Below are positions 33,337 to 41,774 of a stretch of DNA of 64,000 nt, piece by piece (the first letter of the stretch is position 1; each line of letters begins with the position of its first letter). The notes beneath the pieces were generated by a model. It had not been told where the DNA came from. It did no database searches and saw only the letters and a list, made by a program, of their open reading frames with translations. The translations under genes were made by a program, and so were the position numbers. Source of the DNA: TMED14 sp002167805 (GTDB taxonomy: Bacteria > Bacteroidota > Bacteroidia > Flavobacteriales > Schleiferiaceae); the NCBI GenBank assembly GCA_965655795.1, contig CBFHHY010000006.1, positions 1-64,000 on the forward strand. The letters are read 5' to 3'.

Positions 33337-36117
33337 TCATTCAATTATTACAGTCTCTAATGATCTTTCTCCATTAAGAATAATTTCTAACAAATAAAGC
33401 CCTGATTTTAAATTCGAAACATCTATTTTTTTGGAATTATTTAATAAATCATTGTCGATTCTTGAGGAAATGATGACTCTTCCAAGCATATCAAATATCC
33501 GGATTTCAAGACCCATTAATTGAGAAGTATTACCGAAATCAATGATTAGAAATTCGTCAGATGGATTGGGATAAATCCTTATATGTTCTTTTACATTCTT
33601 ACTTGATGACAGAGAAATTGTAGGCTGAACTATTTTTTTATCTGTATAAATTCTATATTCACCGGGAGCAAGGTTCAATGTCATGTATGGATCCGATACC
33701 ACCAATGAGTCACCGTTAAAATAATCATACCAAACACCAGCATGTCTGAAATTTGGTACAATATTTCGATACCAAATATCAAAATTCCCAATTAAATTGG
33801 CATTCATAATTGAATCGTGAAATATTATTCGCTTTGTTTTTGAGGTTAAATTATAATAGAACGTTTGAGAGTTAAATGTAGAAGAATAATCTTTTCTCAG
33901 ATTAATTATTGCTGAGGTCACATCGTAAAGCCTCCTGCGCTCAGGTATCTGTAAATAATTCCATAACGCTGGCTTATTACATATTCTACATGGGTTATTA
34001 ATAGAAACATCGTAACCCAATTCACTAAACATATATAAAAGTTTTGGACCAGGTAAAAGAAAGTTAAAAGCACCAACTAATTCCGCGCGTCGAAGACCAA
34101 TTTTTAAATCTCGAATATCGTAATTCGTTCTTGAATCATTGCCATATGTATTAACATCAAACATCAACCTTTCTTCATCATGACTTTCGGAATAAGAAAT
34201 AAGGTGCGGATCATTCCATCCCCTGGCTTTGTAAACTGCATTTGAAAAATTAGAATTATTAGTAAAACCCATTGCGGATTCCCGATAATTATATGTTGTA
34301 TTACCCCATAGAAGCATCCCATAATTTGATAGTATTTTTTCCTCATTATTATCCCCCCAGTGCTCAAGTATAACATAAAAATCAGGTTTAATCGACCAAA
34401 TCGTATCTGCCATTCTTTTTAAAAGGTCCTGTCTTTGAACATCCCAACCAGAATTAGAATTATTAGTAAAACCCTTTGTGAAATCAAAGCGTATTCCATC
34501 AATATTATATTCTTCAATCCAATAGGTATTTACTCGATCCATGAAATTCTGAGTCGCAGAGCTCAAATGATTAAAGTCATATCCCCAGCAATAAGGTGGA
34601 TGAGGACAATTTTGGTTAAACCAAGGATTATCCGATGATGGCTGATTTGCTGAAGCATCCCAGTACATTTTTACCAATGGACTCTGCCCATATGCATGAT
34701 TAAAAACAAAATCCATTATTACTGCAATCCCTTTGCTATGGCAAGAATCTATTAACTCTTTATATTTATCTTGAGTCCCATAATACTTATCTAATGCCAT
34801 ATGATAAGATGGATTGTATCCCCAACTCTCATTATTTTCAAATTCATTATTAGGCATTAATTCGATAGCGTTTATTCCCAATCGAACGAGATAATCCAAT
34901 GTATCAATAATAGTTTGATAATTTCTATCTCCACTTGTTGCAAAATCCCTTATTAAAAGTTCATAAATCATCAAGTTTGTTTTTTCTGGAGCTTGAAAAT
35001 TGGTATTCTTCCAATTATAATTCTGCTTACCTGGATGAATAAGAGTGCAATGGCCTGATGTCAAACCAGTTGGATAAGGATGTGGGTTAGGGTAAGCAAT
35101 ACTGGGAATACTCGGATCATTAATGGGATCTAATATTAATTCCGAATATGGGTCCGCTAATTTCAATTCACCATCAATCCAATATTGAAATGCATATCTC
35201 GTGTCAGCGTTTAAATTCATTGTTATCCAAAACTTATTACCATCAACCGATTTGTTCATGAAGTATAATGAATCAGGTAAAAAATTATTAAAATCCCCCA
35301 AAACATAAACAAATGATTTGTTTGGAGCATTTAACAAAAGTGTAACTGTTGAGTCATTAATATAATTAATACCATCTTTTAACCCTTGTGGAGGGTCAAT
35401 TATTGAAATTGTGGGATTACTAAAATAGAAAGTCGTGTCTCTAACTATAGTTTGAGTGCCATTATCAATTACAATTTCTAACAAATGATTTCCACCACTT
35501 GAAGTTAATAAATCATGATAAAAATGATTTGAATTCGATGTTGAATCAGAAGCAATCAATGTGCCATTATCAAAAAGAAAAAACATGGCATTTGAGTTGG
35601 CAGCAGCATGAATTTTAATAGTATCGCCGAGATCCACAATTAAATGCTCGTCAGGTGTCAAAAATCGACCAAGTAATCCCGAATTAGACTGATATACGGG
35701 GTAGTAAATATCACCACCATCTGATGCTCTACCCACATTATTTCCTGCCGCATCTCTAAAAACAAAAGCAAGCTCTAAGACATTTGTTGTAGATACTGGG
35801 AAACCATAAAAAGAGGGAATATGATATTCTATTTTGTGCTTATTACTTCCTATGTCTGTCATGAGTACGGAAGGTGTAGGTTGCCCCCAAACTCCTTGAA
35901 CAAATTTCCAATTTGTCGGAGATGAGCTCGCAGATGTTATCAAGCCTGCATGAGCATAAATTGGAGAAATCCCAACAAGTGCTCCATTACCCTTATTGGC
36001 GTCGTAAATTATACTAACAGTATCTTGACTCGTAGGAAACGGGGGATCAACCGAGAGTATCTGGCCTGAAGACTGGAAATAAAAAGTTACCAGCAGAATT
36101 ATTAAAAGATTTTTCAT
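33337..36117 (-). CDS. Secreted alpha-amylase-family glycoside hydrolase (GH13) with type IX sorting domain
   Basis: A 926-residue exported enzyme acting on alpha-glucans. Layout: signal peptide (1-18), N-terminal beta domains (about 20-240), a carbohydrate-binding E-set/CBM48-like region (FVYVLGDFNNF, about 260-330), and the GH13 barrel from about 370. Catalytic regions are visible as MDFVFNHAYG (region I), GIRFDFTKG with the nucleophile Asp near 544 (II), ILEHWGD with the acid/base Glu near 584 (III) and SESHDEE with Asp near 646 (IV). The last about 75 residues (IYPNPSDEFLIID ... LKSGLYLLEI) form a type A sorting domain for type IX secretion. Confidence 0.92.
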   Translation of the reverse strand: MKNLLIILLVTFYFQSSGQILSVDPPFPTSQDTVSIIYDANKGNGALVGISPIYAHAGLITSASSSPTNWKFVQGVWGQPTPSVLMTDIGSNKHKIEYHIPSFYGFPVSTTNVLELAFVFRDAAGNNVGRASDGGDIYYPVYQSNSGLLGRFLTPDEHLIVDLGDTIKIHAAANSNAMFFLFDNGTLIASDSTSNSNHFYHDLLTSSGGNHLLEIVIDNGTQTIVRDTTFYFSNPTISIIDPPQGLKDGINYINDSTVTLLLNAPNKSFVYVLGDFNNFLPDSLYFMNKSVDGNKFWITMNLNADTRYAFQYWIDGELKLADPYSELILDPINDPSIPSIAYPNPHPYPTGLTSGHCTLIHPGKQNYNWKNTNFQAPEKTNLMIYELLIRDFATSGDRNYQTIIDTLDYLVRLGINAIELMPNNEFENNESWGYNPSYHMALDKYYGTQDKYKELIDSCHSKGIAVIMDFVFNHAYGQSPLVKMYWDASANQPSSDNPWFNQNCPHPPYCWGYDFNHLSSATQNFMDRVNTYWIEEYNIDGIRFDFTKGFTNNSNSGWDVQRQDLLKRMADTIWSIKPDFYVILEHWGDNNEEKILSNYGMLLWGNTTYNYRESAMGFTNNSNFSNAVYKARGWNDPHLISYSESHDEERLMFDVNTYGNDSRTNYDIRDLKIGLRRAELVGAFNFLLPGPKLLYMFSELGYDVSINNPCRICNKPALWNYLQIPERRRLYDVTSAIINLRKDYSSTFNSQTFYYNLTSKTKRIIFHDSIMNANLIGNFDIWYRNIVPNFRHAGVWYDYFNGDSLVVSDPYMTLNLAPGEYRIYTDKKIVQPTISLSSSKNVKEHIRIYPNPSDEFLIIDFGNTSQLMGLEIRIFDMLGRVIISSRIDNDLLNNSKKIDVSNLKSGLYLLEIILNGERSLETVIIE

Positions 36118-36138
36118 AATTGCGATTCATAAATTTAA

Positions 36139-37290
36139 CTAAATCCGAATGAAAAAATTTAAGGTGAATGCGCTATTCCAATCTCTTAAGTCATTATCAA
36201 AGAACATGTCATAGCCAAAATAAAAATTCTTTATACCTCCAGTTTTACCTAGCCACTTGATAGATATTATATTTAAAGATGACCCCTCTTTGTAAGTTGC
36301 TGAAAGATCGTTTGGGTTAAAAGATTGATATATTCCCTGTCCAAAAGGAGATAACCAATCGCGCCCCCTCCATAACTTCGTTGAAAACTCCAAATCCTTC
36401 CAATTCAAAGAAATCTGATGTAAATGGCCAAACCCATATGAAATAGATGAAAATTTTGACAAAGGGTCATCATATCTCATTAAGAAATATTCATATTTTG
36501 GAAGATATATATAAGAACGCTTAAAATCTCTTCGAATTAAAAATTGAGGTTTAATGGTTAATTGAAAACCACTTTGAATTCGATTGCCTTGATATCCTGT
36601 TTCATCCGAATCTATTTGACCTCCAACATGCCGATACAGGGAGAAAAACCGAATTTCAATACCTGGTTGAAATAAATGATCATTTTTTTTTATTAATTTT
36701 CTTGAAAGTCTTTTTTTGCTGAGTTTAATAGATTGATTAATTCCCGCTACAAAAGATTCCTTAAATGGACTGGAAAAATCGATTGATTGATCCCAATTTA
36801 TCCATAAATCCGTTGATTCCGAAACAAATTGCACTCCATATTCAAATGGGGTTTCATATGGGTTTGCAGGATTATAAAAGGGCTCGGGTAAAAAATGTCC
36901 TGGATTACTTAATGAGCCAAATCTAAATTGTCCGCCAAATGAATTCTTAATATTTCTTATCAATGCTATGTGCGGATAAATACGAGCTGCACCTCCAAAA
37001 AATTGATTGAAACCGATACCGATTTCAAGCTGCTGCTCCTTGAAATCGCTCTTCCAATAAGACATAGCCTGAAGACCAAATAGTGTCCGTCCTTTTTCCA
37101 TCGGATGGAAAAATTCTGTATTTCGAAAATAACCTAATGCCCGTATTTCGTAACTTTTTAAAGTATCGTCACCATCAACATAATTATAACGCTGCATCCT
37201 AGAAAGGCCTTTAAGAGCAGTTTGCTGAGCTTTCAATTCATTTATAAAGACCAAAAGAAAAAGACCAATTATGAATCGAATAAATATCAT
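36139..37290 (-). CDS. Probable outer-membrane beta-barrel protein, unknown function
   Basis: A 383-residue exported protein, not recognised. It has a signal peptide (to about KAQQ, residue 23) and then repeated amphipathic strands rich in Tyr, Phe, Trp and Gly, ending in TLNFFIRI, consistent with a barrel of about 16 strands. No named domain is seen. It lies between the SPOR lipoprotein and the GH13 gene with 14- and 21-base gaps, so the three probably share a transcript. A role in carbohydrate uptake is possible but unsupported. Confidence 0.6.
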   Translation of the reverse strand: MIFIRFIIGLFLLVFINELKAQQTALKGLSRMQRYNYVDGDDTLKSYEIRALGYFRNTEFFHPMEKGRTLFGLQAMSYWKSDFKEQQLEIGIGFNQFFGGAARIYPHIALIRNIKNSFGGQFRFGSLSNPGHFLPEPFYNPANPYETPFEYGVQFVSESTDLWINWDQSIDFSSPFKESFVAGINQSIKLSKKRLSRKLIKKNDHLFQPGIEIRFFSLYRHVGGQIDSDETGYQGNRIQSGFQLTIKPQFLIRRDFKRSYIYLPKYEYFLMRYDDPLSKFSSISYGFGHLHQISLNWKDLEFSTKLWRGRDWLSPFGQGIYQSFNPNDLSATYKEGSSLNIISIKWLGKTGGIKNFYFGYDMFFDNDLRDWNSAFTLNFFIRI

Positions 37291-37304
37291 TTTTAATGAT
37301 TAAA

Positions 37305-38522
37305 TCAATCAATAATTTTGATCCATAACTTCCCGCGGTACTGGTTTTGTAATCCGGAAGCTTTTGCCTTTTCTGCCTCCTCGAGGTTATCAAATTTCAT
37401 TAAAAACAAATAAAACATATTATTTTTCTTATCCCTAAAAACACTAGAAACAATATTTTTTTTCTGATTTGCATCCCTCATTCGATTTGCTAAACTCGAT
37501 GATCTATATATTCCAGAAACGAGATAATAACCGGAAGAACCGGGAGCTACCTTATCTGCATAATTATCTTCATAATATCCTGAAATCGGCCCTTCAACTC
37601 TGATTTTCTTCTCTTTTTGTTTAGGTTCAGAAATAGTATCCTGAACTGAATCAATAACTTTATCATATTGTTCAGATTTAGATGAATCAATTAAATTCAA
37701 ATTGGCTTCATTATTAGTTGAATCTTCAGCCATCTCAGAAAAAGAGAAATTCCTATCAGGAATTTCTTGTGATTTAGAATCCATATTTACATCAGAACCT
37801 GCAGAATCATTTGATTTAACTTTTTGGTTGTATGTTGAAACTAATCTTTTCATTCGATCTGAAGGTCTATTCTTTTTTTCCGTCGATGATAAAGATTCAC
37901 CCTCCTCAAAGCGATAACTACTTAAGAAATCTGGATAGTCAATCGGGTCTAACTCCTGAATACTCACAAATTTCCATTTACGGTAAACTCCCTGTCTAGA
38001 CAAAATCCAACTGTATATTTCCGATATTATTCCCGTAGGGAGATCCACGTAAATAACCCCTGCAGCGCTAAATAGAGCAAAAACAGCCGGAATTAAAATA
38101 CCACCATCTGTAGCCAAAGCAATAGGTAATGTAGCAACTGTCAATGCCGCCGCAGCTGTGGATGTTATTCCAAAAGTAGCATAAGGCTCAAAGCGACTTC
38201 CATCATAACGCATACGATAATTCACCTTATACACTTTATTACTCTCATTTTTCTTGGCAAGCAAATAATTAACTCTTGGCACAAATCTCGATTTGTATCG
38301 AAATTTAGAGAACTTAGGGATAAATAGACTCATACCTCCAGGAGTCGAAGTAGTCCTTATATTTAGGGGTTTGGGATAGGTATTCCCCTGCTGGTCGTAG
38401 AGTAAAAACTCAGTGTTATTTTCACCATTTGATCTCAGATCAATTTTTTGAGTTTGAGAATAGAAAACAGATGAACATGATGAGAGCAAAAAAATAGAGA
38501 GAGCAATTACTGTGAACTTCAT
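37305..38522 (-). CDS. Lipoprotein with internal hydrophobic hairpin and C-terminal SPOR-like domain
   Basis: A 405-residue lipoprotein. The lipobox LLSSC puts the acylated Cys at residue 16. Two closely spaced hydrophobic segments (about 120-158, Ala/Leu/Ile-rich) interrupt an otherwise soluble N-terminal half, then comes a long acidic, Ser/Asn-rich linker (about 215-325) and a SPOR-like fold at the C-terminus (about 330-405, GYYLVSGIYRSSSLANRM ... NMFYLFLMKFDNLEEAEKA). SPOR domains bind glycan strands lacking stem peptides, often at division sites. It has its own TATATTTG box five bases before the ATG and heads the GH13 operon. Confidence 0.72.
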   Translation of the reverse strand: MKFTVIALSIFLLSSCSSVFYSQTQKIDLRSNGENNTEFLLYDQQGNTYPKPLNIRTTSTPGGMSLFIPKFSKFRYKSRFVPRVNYLLAKKNESNKVYKVNYRMRYDGSRFEPYATFGITSTAAAALTVATLPIALATDGGILIPAVFALFSAAGVIYVDLPTGIISEIYSWILSRQGVYRKWKFVSIQELDPIDYPDFLSSYRFEEGESLSSTEKKNRPSDRMKRLVSTYNQKVKSNDSAGSDVNMDSKSQEIPDRNFSFSEMAEDSTNNEANLNLIDSSKSEQYDKVIDSVQDTISEPKQKEKKIRVEGPISGYYEDNYADKVAPGSSGYYLVSGIYRSSSLANRMRDANQKKNIVSSVFRDKKNNMFYLFLMKFDNLEEAEKAKASGLQNQYRGKLWIKIID

Positions 38523-38527
38523 ATCCT

Positions 38528-38535
38528 CAAATATA
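38528..38535 (-). promoter_or_regulatory. -7 box five bases before the SPOR lipoprotein start
   Basis: TATATTTG on the minus strand matches TAnnTTTG and ends five bases before the ATG at 38522. It separates this operon from the tRNA-Leu unit upstream. Confidence 0.45.
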
Positions 38536-38549
38536 GATTTTTAAAAACA

Positions 38550-38578
38550 AAAAAGGCTGGAAATAATCCAACCTTTTT
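38550..38578 (-). terminator. Terminator of the tRNA-Leu gene
   Basis: On the minus strand, immediately after the tRNA, AAAAAGG-T-TGG and CCA-G-CCTTTTT pair around a 7-base loop, followed by more T. Both flanks are A/T runs, so it may also work on the plus strand. Confidence 0.7.
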
Positions 38579-38579
38579 G

Positions 38580-38665
38580 TGCCCGAGGCGGGAATCGAAC
38601 CCGCACCTCCATCACTGAAGAAGGGATTTTAAGTCCCTCGTGTCTACCTATTTCACCACTCGGAC
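38580..38665 (-). tRNA. tRNA-Leu (anticodon UAA)
   Basis: Class II tRNA of 86 bases. On the minus strand the acceptor arms GTCCGAG and CTCGGGC pair (one G-T), the anticodon stem AGGGA/TCCCT encloses CTTAAAA with anticodon TAA (plus positions 38629-38631), a long variable arm follows, and the T arm is GCGGG-TTCGATT-CCCGC. Discriminator A; CCA is not encoded. The long variable arm and anticodon both indicate leucine. Confidence 0.95.
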
Positions 38666-38675
38666 GTTGAGCGGG

Positions 38676-38683
38676 CAAATGTA
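38676..38683 (-). promoter_or_regulatory. -7 box of the tRNA-Leu promoter
   Basis: TACATTTG (minus strand, perfect TAnnTTTG) lies 10 bases upstream of the mature tRNA 5' end. No well-spaced -33 TTTG is seen; a TTTG lies 12 bases upstream instead. Confidence 0.45.
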
Positions 38684-38730
38684 CAACTCACAAATCAAAT
38701 TTTAGTGAATTTAAACCATCATTTCCTACC

Positions 38731-38758
38731 AAAAAAAAGCCCCATTTTCAGGGGCTTT
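38731..38758 (-). terminator. Terminator of the small membrane protein gene
   Basis: AAAGCCCC and GGGGCTTT form an 8-base stem with a 7-base loop; on the minus strand it is followed by a run of T (plus-strand A run 38731-38738). It is the strongest intrinsic terminator in the window. Confidence 0.8.
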
Positions 38759-38781
38759 AGAGCATAAATAAGTCAAATCAA

Positions 38782-39204
38782 TTAAGCATGACTTTTATCT
38801 CCTCTTGCAAATGCCCATGCAATTGCAGCTCCAGAAATAGCTGTAAATACAATATAAATAGCAACATTAGTAAAAGCTGCATCTGTAGCATTAAATACCG
38901 AATAGGTAGCGGCCTCATTTAAATTTTGAATACCAGCAAGTATTGCTCCTAGCCAAATTCCATTTAATGCACCGTCTTTGATGGTTCTAAAGCCCATTTT
39001 ATCCCAGACAATTACTTGTAATAAAGTTTGTAAAAAGCCTGCAGAAAATCCAGCCCAGAGAACTGGTTCAGCATAATATGCATTTGGGAAGGCTTCATGC
39101 AATGATGCAGTTGTTGGGTTGAACCATAAGGGGACAACTACGATCCCAGCGAGTGCAGCAACAGAAAAATAACCGACTACAAGGGGTAAAAGATATTTAT
39201 TCAT
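38782..39204 (-). CDS. Small four-helix membrane protein, unknown function
   Basis: A 140-residue inner-membrane protein with four hydrophobic helices (about 5-27, 45-65, 80-98, 111-131) and a charged C-terminus (ARGDKSHA). It is rich in Ala and aromatic residues and does not match a family I can name. It forms a single-gene unit, with its own strong terminator on one side and the groEL terminator about 60 bases upstream on the other. Codons look like those of well-expressed genes, but I have not computed this. Confidence 0.7.
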   Translation of the reverse strand: MNKYLLPLVVGYFSVAALAGIVVVPLWFNPTTASLHEAFPNAYYAEPVLWAGFSAGFLQTLLQVIVWDKMGFRTIKDGALNGIWLGAILAGIQNLNEAATYSVFNATDAAFTNVAIYIVFTAISGAAIAWAFARGDKSHA

Positions 39205-39262
39205 TTTAATATGTTTAGGGTTAAAGTAATTATAACTAAAAGGTGAAAGTATGAAAAAAACC

Positions 39263-39295
39263 TCAAAAAAAAATCCCAGTTATTCACCGGGATTT
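39263..39295 (-). terminator. Terminator of groES-groEL
   Basis: AAATCCC (39271-39277) pairs with GGGATTT (39289-39295) around an 11-base loop; on the minus strand the hairpin is followed by a long T run. It lies 22 bases after the groEL stop. Confidence 0.75.
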
Positions 39296-39316
39296 CATTC
39301 ATTCATAAGGAGTTAT

Positions 39317-40960
39317 TTACATCATTCCGCCCATACCTCCCATACCTGGGTCCATGGGTGGAGCAACTGGAGGGTCATTTTTAGGAATTTCAACAATCGT
39401 AGCTTCTGTTGTTAAAAGCAAAGCTGATACTGAAGCAGCATTTTCTAATGCCACTCTTGTAACTTTTGTTGGATCTATAATTCCAGCCTCAAACATCTTG
39501 CAATATTCATCTGTTTTTGCATTAAAGCCAAAATCTTTTTTTCCATCCTTAACCTTAGCTACAACGACAGAGCCTTCTAAACCAGCATTAGCAACAATTT
39601 GGCGAAGAGGCTCTTCTATTGCGCGTGCAATGATCTGAATACCCGTAGTTTCATCAGCATTTACACCTTTCATGCCGTCTAAAGCATTTGAGGCTCGAAC
39701 AAGAGCAACGCCACCGCCAGGAACTATACCCTCTTCTATGGCAGCTCGTGTAGCTGCTAAAGCATCATCAACACGGTCTTTTTTCTCTTTCATTTCCACC
39801 TCTGAGGCGGCTCCTACATATAGAACCGCAACACCACCTGCTAACTTAGCCAAGCGCTCTTGAAGCTTTTCACGGTCATAATCACTGGTGGTTGTTTCAA
39901 TTTGAGATTTAATTTGGCCTACTCTAGCCCCAATATCATCTTTACTACCACCACCGTTAACTATAGTAGTATTATCCTTATCAATTGTAATTTTTTCAGC
40001 CGTTCCTAGCATATCAATTGTGGAATTTTCTAGCTTAAAACCTCGTTCTTCACTAATTACCGTACCTCCCGTTAGAATTGCTATATCTTCAAGCATTGCT
40101 TTTCTTCGATCTCCGAAGCCTGGAGCTTTTACGGCAGCTACTTTTAGCGAACCACGAATTTTATTTACAACTAAGGTCCCTAGTGCCTCACCATCAACAT
40201 CTTCAGCAATAATCATCAAAGGCTTACCCGTTTGAGCGACCGGCTCAAGAATGGGCAATAACTCTTTCATTGTACTTATTTTTTTGTCATAAATCAATAT
40301 TAAAGGTTGCTCGATATCTGCAATCATTTTTTCCGTATCGGTAACAAAATATGCTGACAAATAACCACGATCAAATTGCATTCCTTCAACCACATCAACG
40401 TAGGTTTCTGTTCCTTTAGCTTCCTCAACAGTGATAACACCTTCTTTTTTTACTTTGGACATAGCTTCAGCAATCAATGATCCTATCGCTGGATCATTAT
40501 TTGCAGAAATCGAAGCAACTTGTTCTACCTTCTGATTGTTATCTCCAACTTCCTGAGAATTAGACTTAAGTTCATCAACAACTGAGGAGACTGCTTTGTC
40601 AATACCCCTTTTCAAATCCATTGGATTTGCTCCGGCAGCCACATTTCGGTGACCGTGCTTTATGATAGCCTGAGCCAGGACCGTCGCTGTTGTAGTACCA
40701 TCTCCAGCCACATCTGCAGTTTTGCTGGCGACTTCTTTTACCATCTGGGCTCCTAGGTTCTGAATTTTATCTTCCAAAACAATCTCTTTGGCGACACTAA
40801 CTCCATCTTTTGTTACAGAAGGGGCTCCAAATGACTTTTCTATAATCACATTACGTCCCTTTGGACCTAACGTTACTTTTACTGCATCAGCCAGGGCATC
40901 AACACCTGCACGAAGCCCATCACGAGCTGAAACATCAAAACGAATATCTTTTGCACTCAT
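39317..40960 (-). CDS. groEL: Chaperonin GroEL (60 kDa)
   Basis: The large chaperonin subunit, 547 residues, forming the double ring that folds proteins in an ATP-driven cycle. Family landmarks are the N-terminal KDIRFDVSARDGL, the nucleotide-site blocks VTLGPKGRNV (about 29-38) and AGDGTTTATVLA (about 85-96), the late VPGGGVALVRA (about 412-422) and the Gly/Met-rich tail GMGGMGGMM. Length is normal. It follows groES by 19 bases; expression should be driven from upstream of groES. Confidence 0.97.
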   Translation of the reverse strand: MSAKDIRFDVSARDGLRAGVDALADAVKVTLGPKGRNVIIEKSFGAPSVTKDGVSVAKEIVLEDKIQNLGAQMVKEVASKTADVAGDGTTTATVLAQAIIKHGHRNVAAGANPMDLKRGIDKAVSSVVDELKSNSQEVGDNNQKVEQVASISANNDPAIGSLIAEAMSKVKKEGVITVEEAKGTETYVDVVEGMQFDRGYLSAYFVTDTEKMIADIEQPLILIYDKKISTMKELLPILEPVAQTGKPLMIIAEDVDGEALGTLVVNKIRGSLKVAAVKAPGFGDRRKAMLEDIAILTGGTVISEERGFKLENSTIDMLGTAEKITIDKDNTTIVNGGGSKDDIGARVGQIKSQIETTTSDYDREKLQERLAKLAGGVAVLYVGAASEVEMKEKKDRVDDALAATRAAIEEGIVPGGGVALVRASNALDGMKGVNADETTGIQIIARAIEEPLRQIVANAGLEGSVVVAKVKDGKKDFGFNAKTDEYCKMFEAGIIDPTKVTRVALENAASVSALLLTTEATIVEIPKNDPPVAPPMDPGMGGMGGMM

Positions 40961-40979
40961 ATTTTCTATTTTTTATTGT

Positions 40980-41258
40980 TTAAAGAATTGCAAGAATATC
41001 AGATTCTTTCATTATTAAATAATCTTCACCTTCATAGCTAAACTCAGTACCTGAGTATTTGCCGTAAAGTACTTCATCACCAACTTTTACCGTCATTGGT
41101 TCATCTTTTTTTCCATTACCAAGAGCCACTATATTTCCTTTCTGTGGCTTTTCTTGAGCTGTGTCCGGTATAATAATACCGGAAGCTGTAGTTGTCTCTG
41201 CCGCTGAGGGAGCAACAATTACTCTATCTGCAAGAGGTTTTATATTCAATTTTGCCAT
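40980..41258 (-). CDS. groES: Co-chaperonin GroES (10 kDa)
   Basis: A 92-residue co-chaperonin that caps the GroEL ring as a heptamer. It shows IKPLADRVIVAP (about 6-17), the mobile loop TTASGIIIPDTAQEKPQKG (about 23-41) and GDEVLYGKYSGTEF (about 61-74). It is the first gene of the bicistronic groESL operon. The 141 bases upstream hold a sigma-54-like site and a large dyad (reported separately). Confidence 0.97.
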   Translation of the reverse strand: MAKLNIKPLADRVIVAPSAAETTTASGIIIPDTAQEKPQKGNIVALGNGKKDEPMTVKVGDEVLYGKYSGTEFSYEGEDYLIMKESDILAIL

Positions 41259-41323
41259 TTTGATATTATTTTATTTTTGAAATTAAAATTTTTTAACTCG
41301 GTTTTTTAACCAATTGTGTGATA

Positions 41324-41388
41324 TACATAACCCATGCCAATGAGCGGAATACAGAGATAAAATGTCAGTATGACTTATCAAGCTGACA
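41324..41388 (-). promoter_or_regulatory. Candidate sigma-54 promoter plus upstream dyad for groESL
   Basis: On the minus strand TGGCATGGGTTATGTA (plus 41324-41339) has the -24 TGGCA and a -12 TG at sigma-54 spacing, although -12 reads GT rather than GC. Upstream (41363-41388) a 26-base dyad has outer arms TGTCAG/CTGACA enclosing TGACTTATCA. The leader would be about 55 bases. No TAnnTTTG box is seen in the region. Confidence 0.5.
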
Positions 41389-41399
41389 AAAGTTCCGTT

Positions 41400-41774
41400 T
41401 TATTCAGCGCTTTCAGGTAATTCAATATCCGATGCCTGAATTTGAGGAGACGATGAAGGCTGTGAAATTGGAGGTTGAAAACTAGGAGCAGCATTATCTA
41501 TTTCTTCGTCTACTTGTGATTCAGGGGTAGAATCTACGTCCACACTGGGATTTGTTATATTAACGAGCAAAACAAGAGCCAATAAAGCCAAAGCTAGAGT
41601 CCATGTAGATTTTTCTAAGAAATCATTAGTCCTACGTACTCCACCAGCTAACATATTTCCTCCGTCTCCACCAAAAGCAGAGCTCAATCCTCCGCCTTTC
41701 GGGTTTTGGACTAGGACAACTAACATTAAAAGAACACTAACGATTATAATTAGTAACGTAAATAAAGTGGTCAT
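41400..41774 (-). CDS. secG: Preprotein translocase subunit SecG
   Basis: Small inner-membrane subunit, 124 residues, of the SecYEG channel. Two membrane helices (about 3-23 and 52-75) flank the conserved VQNPKGGGLSSAFGG (about 22-36) that identifies SecG. The tail of about 45 residues is acidic and Pro/Ser/Gln-rich, longer than in E. coli, as often in Bacteroidota. Its ATG overlaps the stop of the upstream hypothetical gene (ATGA), so it is the last gene of the miaB operon before groES. Confidence 0.92.
   Translation of the reverse strand: MTTLFTLLIIIVSVLLMLVVLVQNPKGGGLSSAFGGDGGNMLAGGVRRTNDFLEKSTWTLALALLALVLLVNITNPSVDVDSTPESQVDEEIDNAAPSFQPPISQPSSSPQIQASDIELPESAE

Noticed and set aside
39354..41018. 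Several long open frames on the plus strand opposite groEL (39354-39638, 39672-39863, 40020-40235, 40788-41018)
   Set aside because: They are antisense to a highly conserved coding gene, have no start context or recognisable domain, and arise from its codon pattern.
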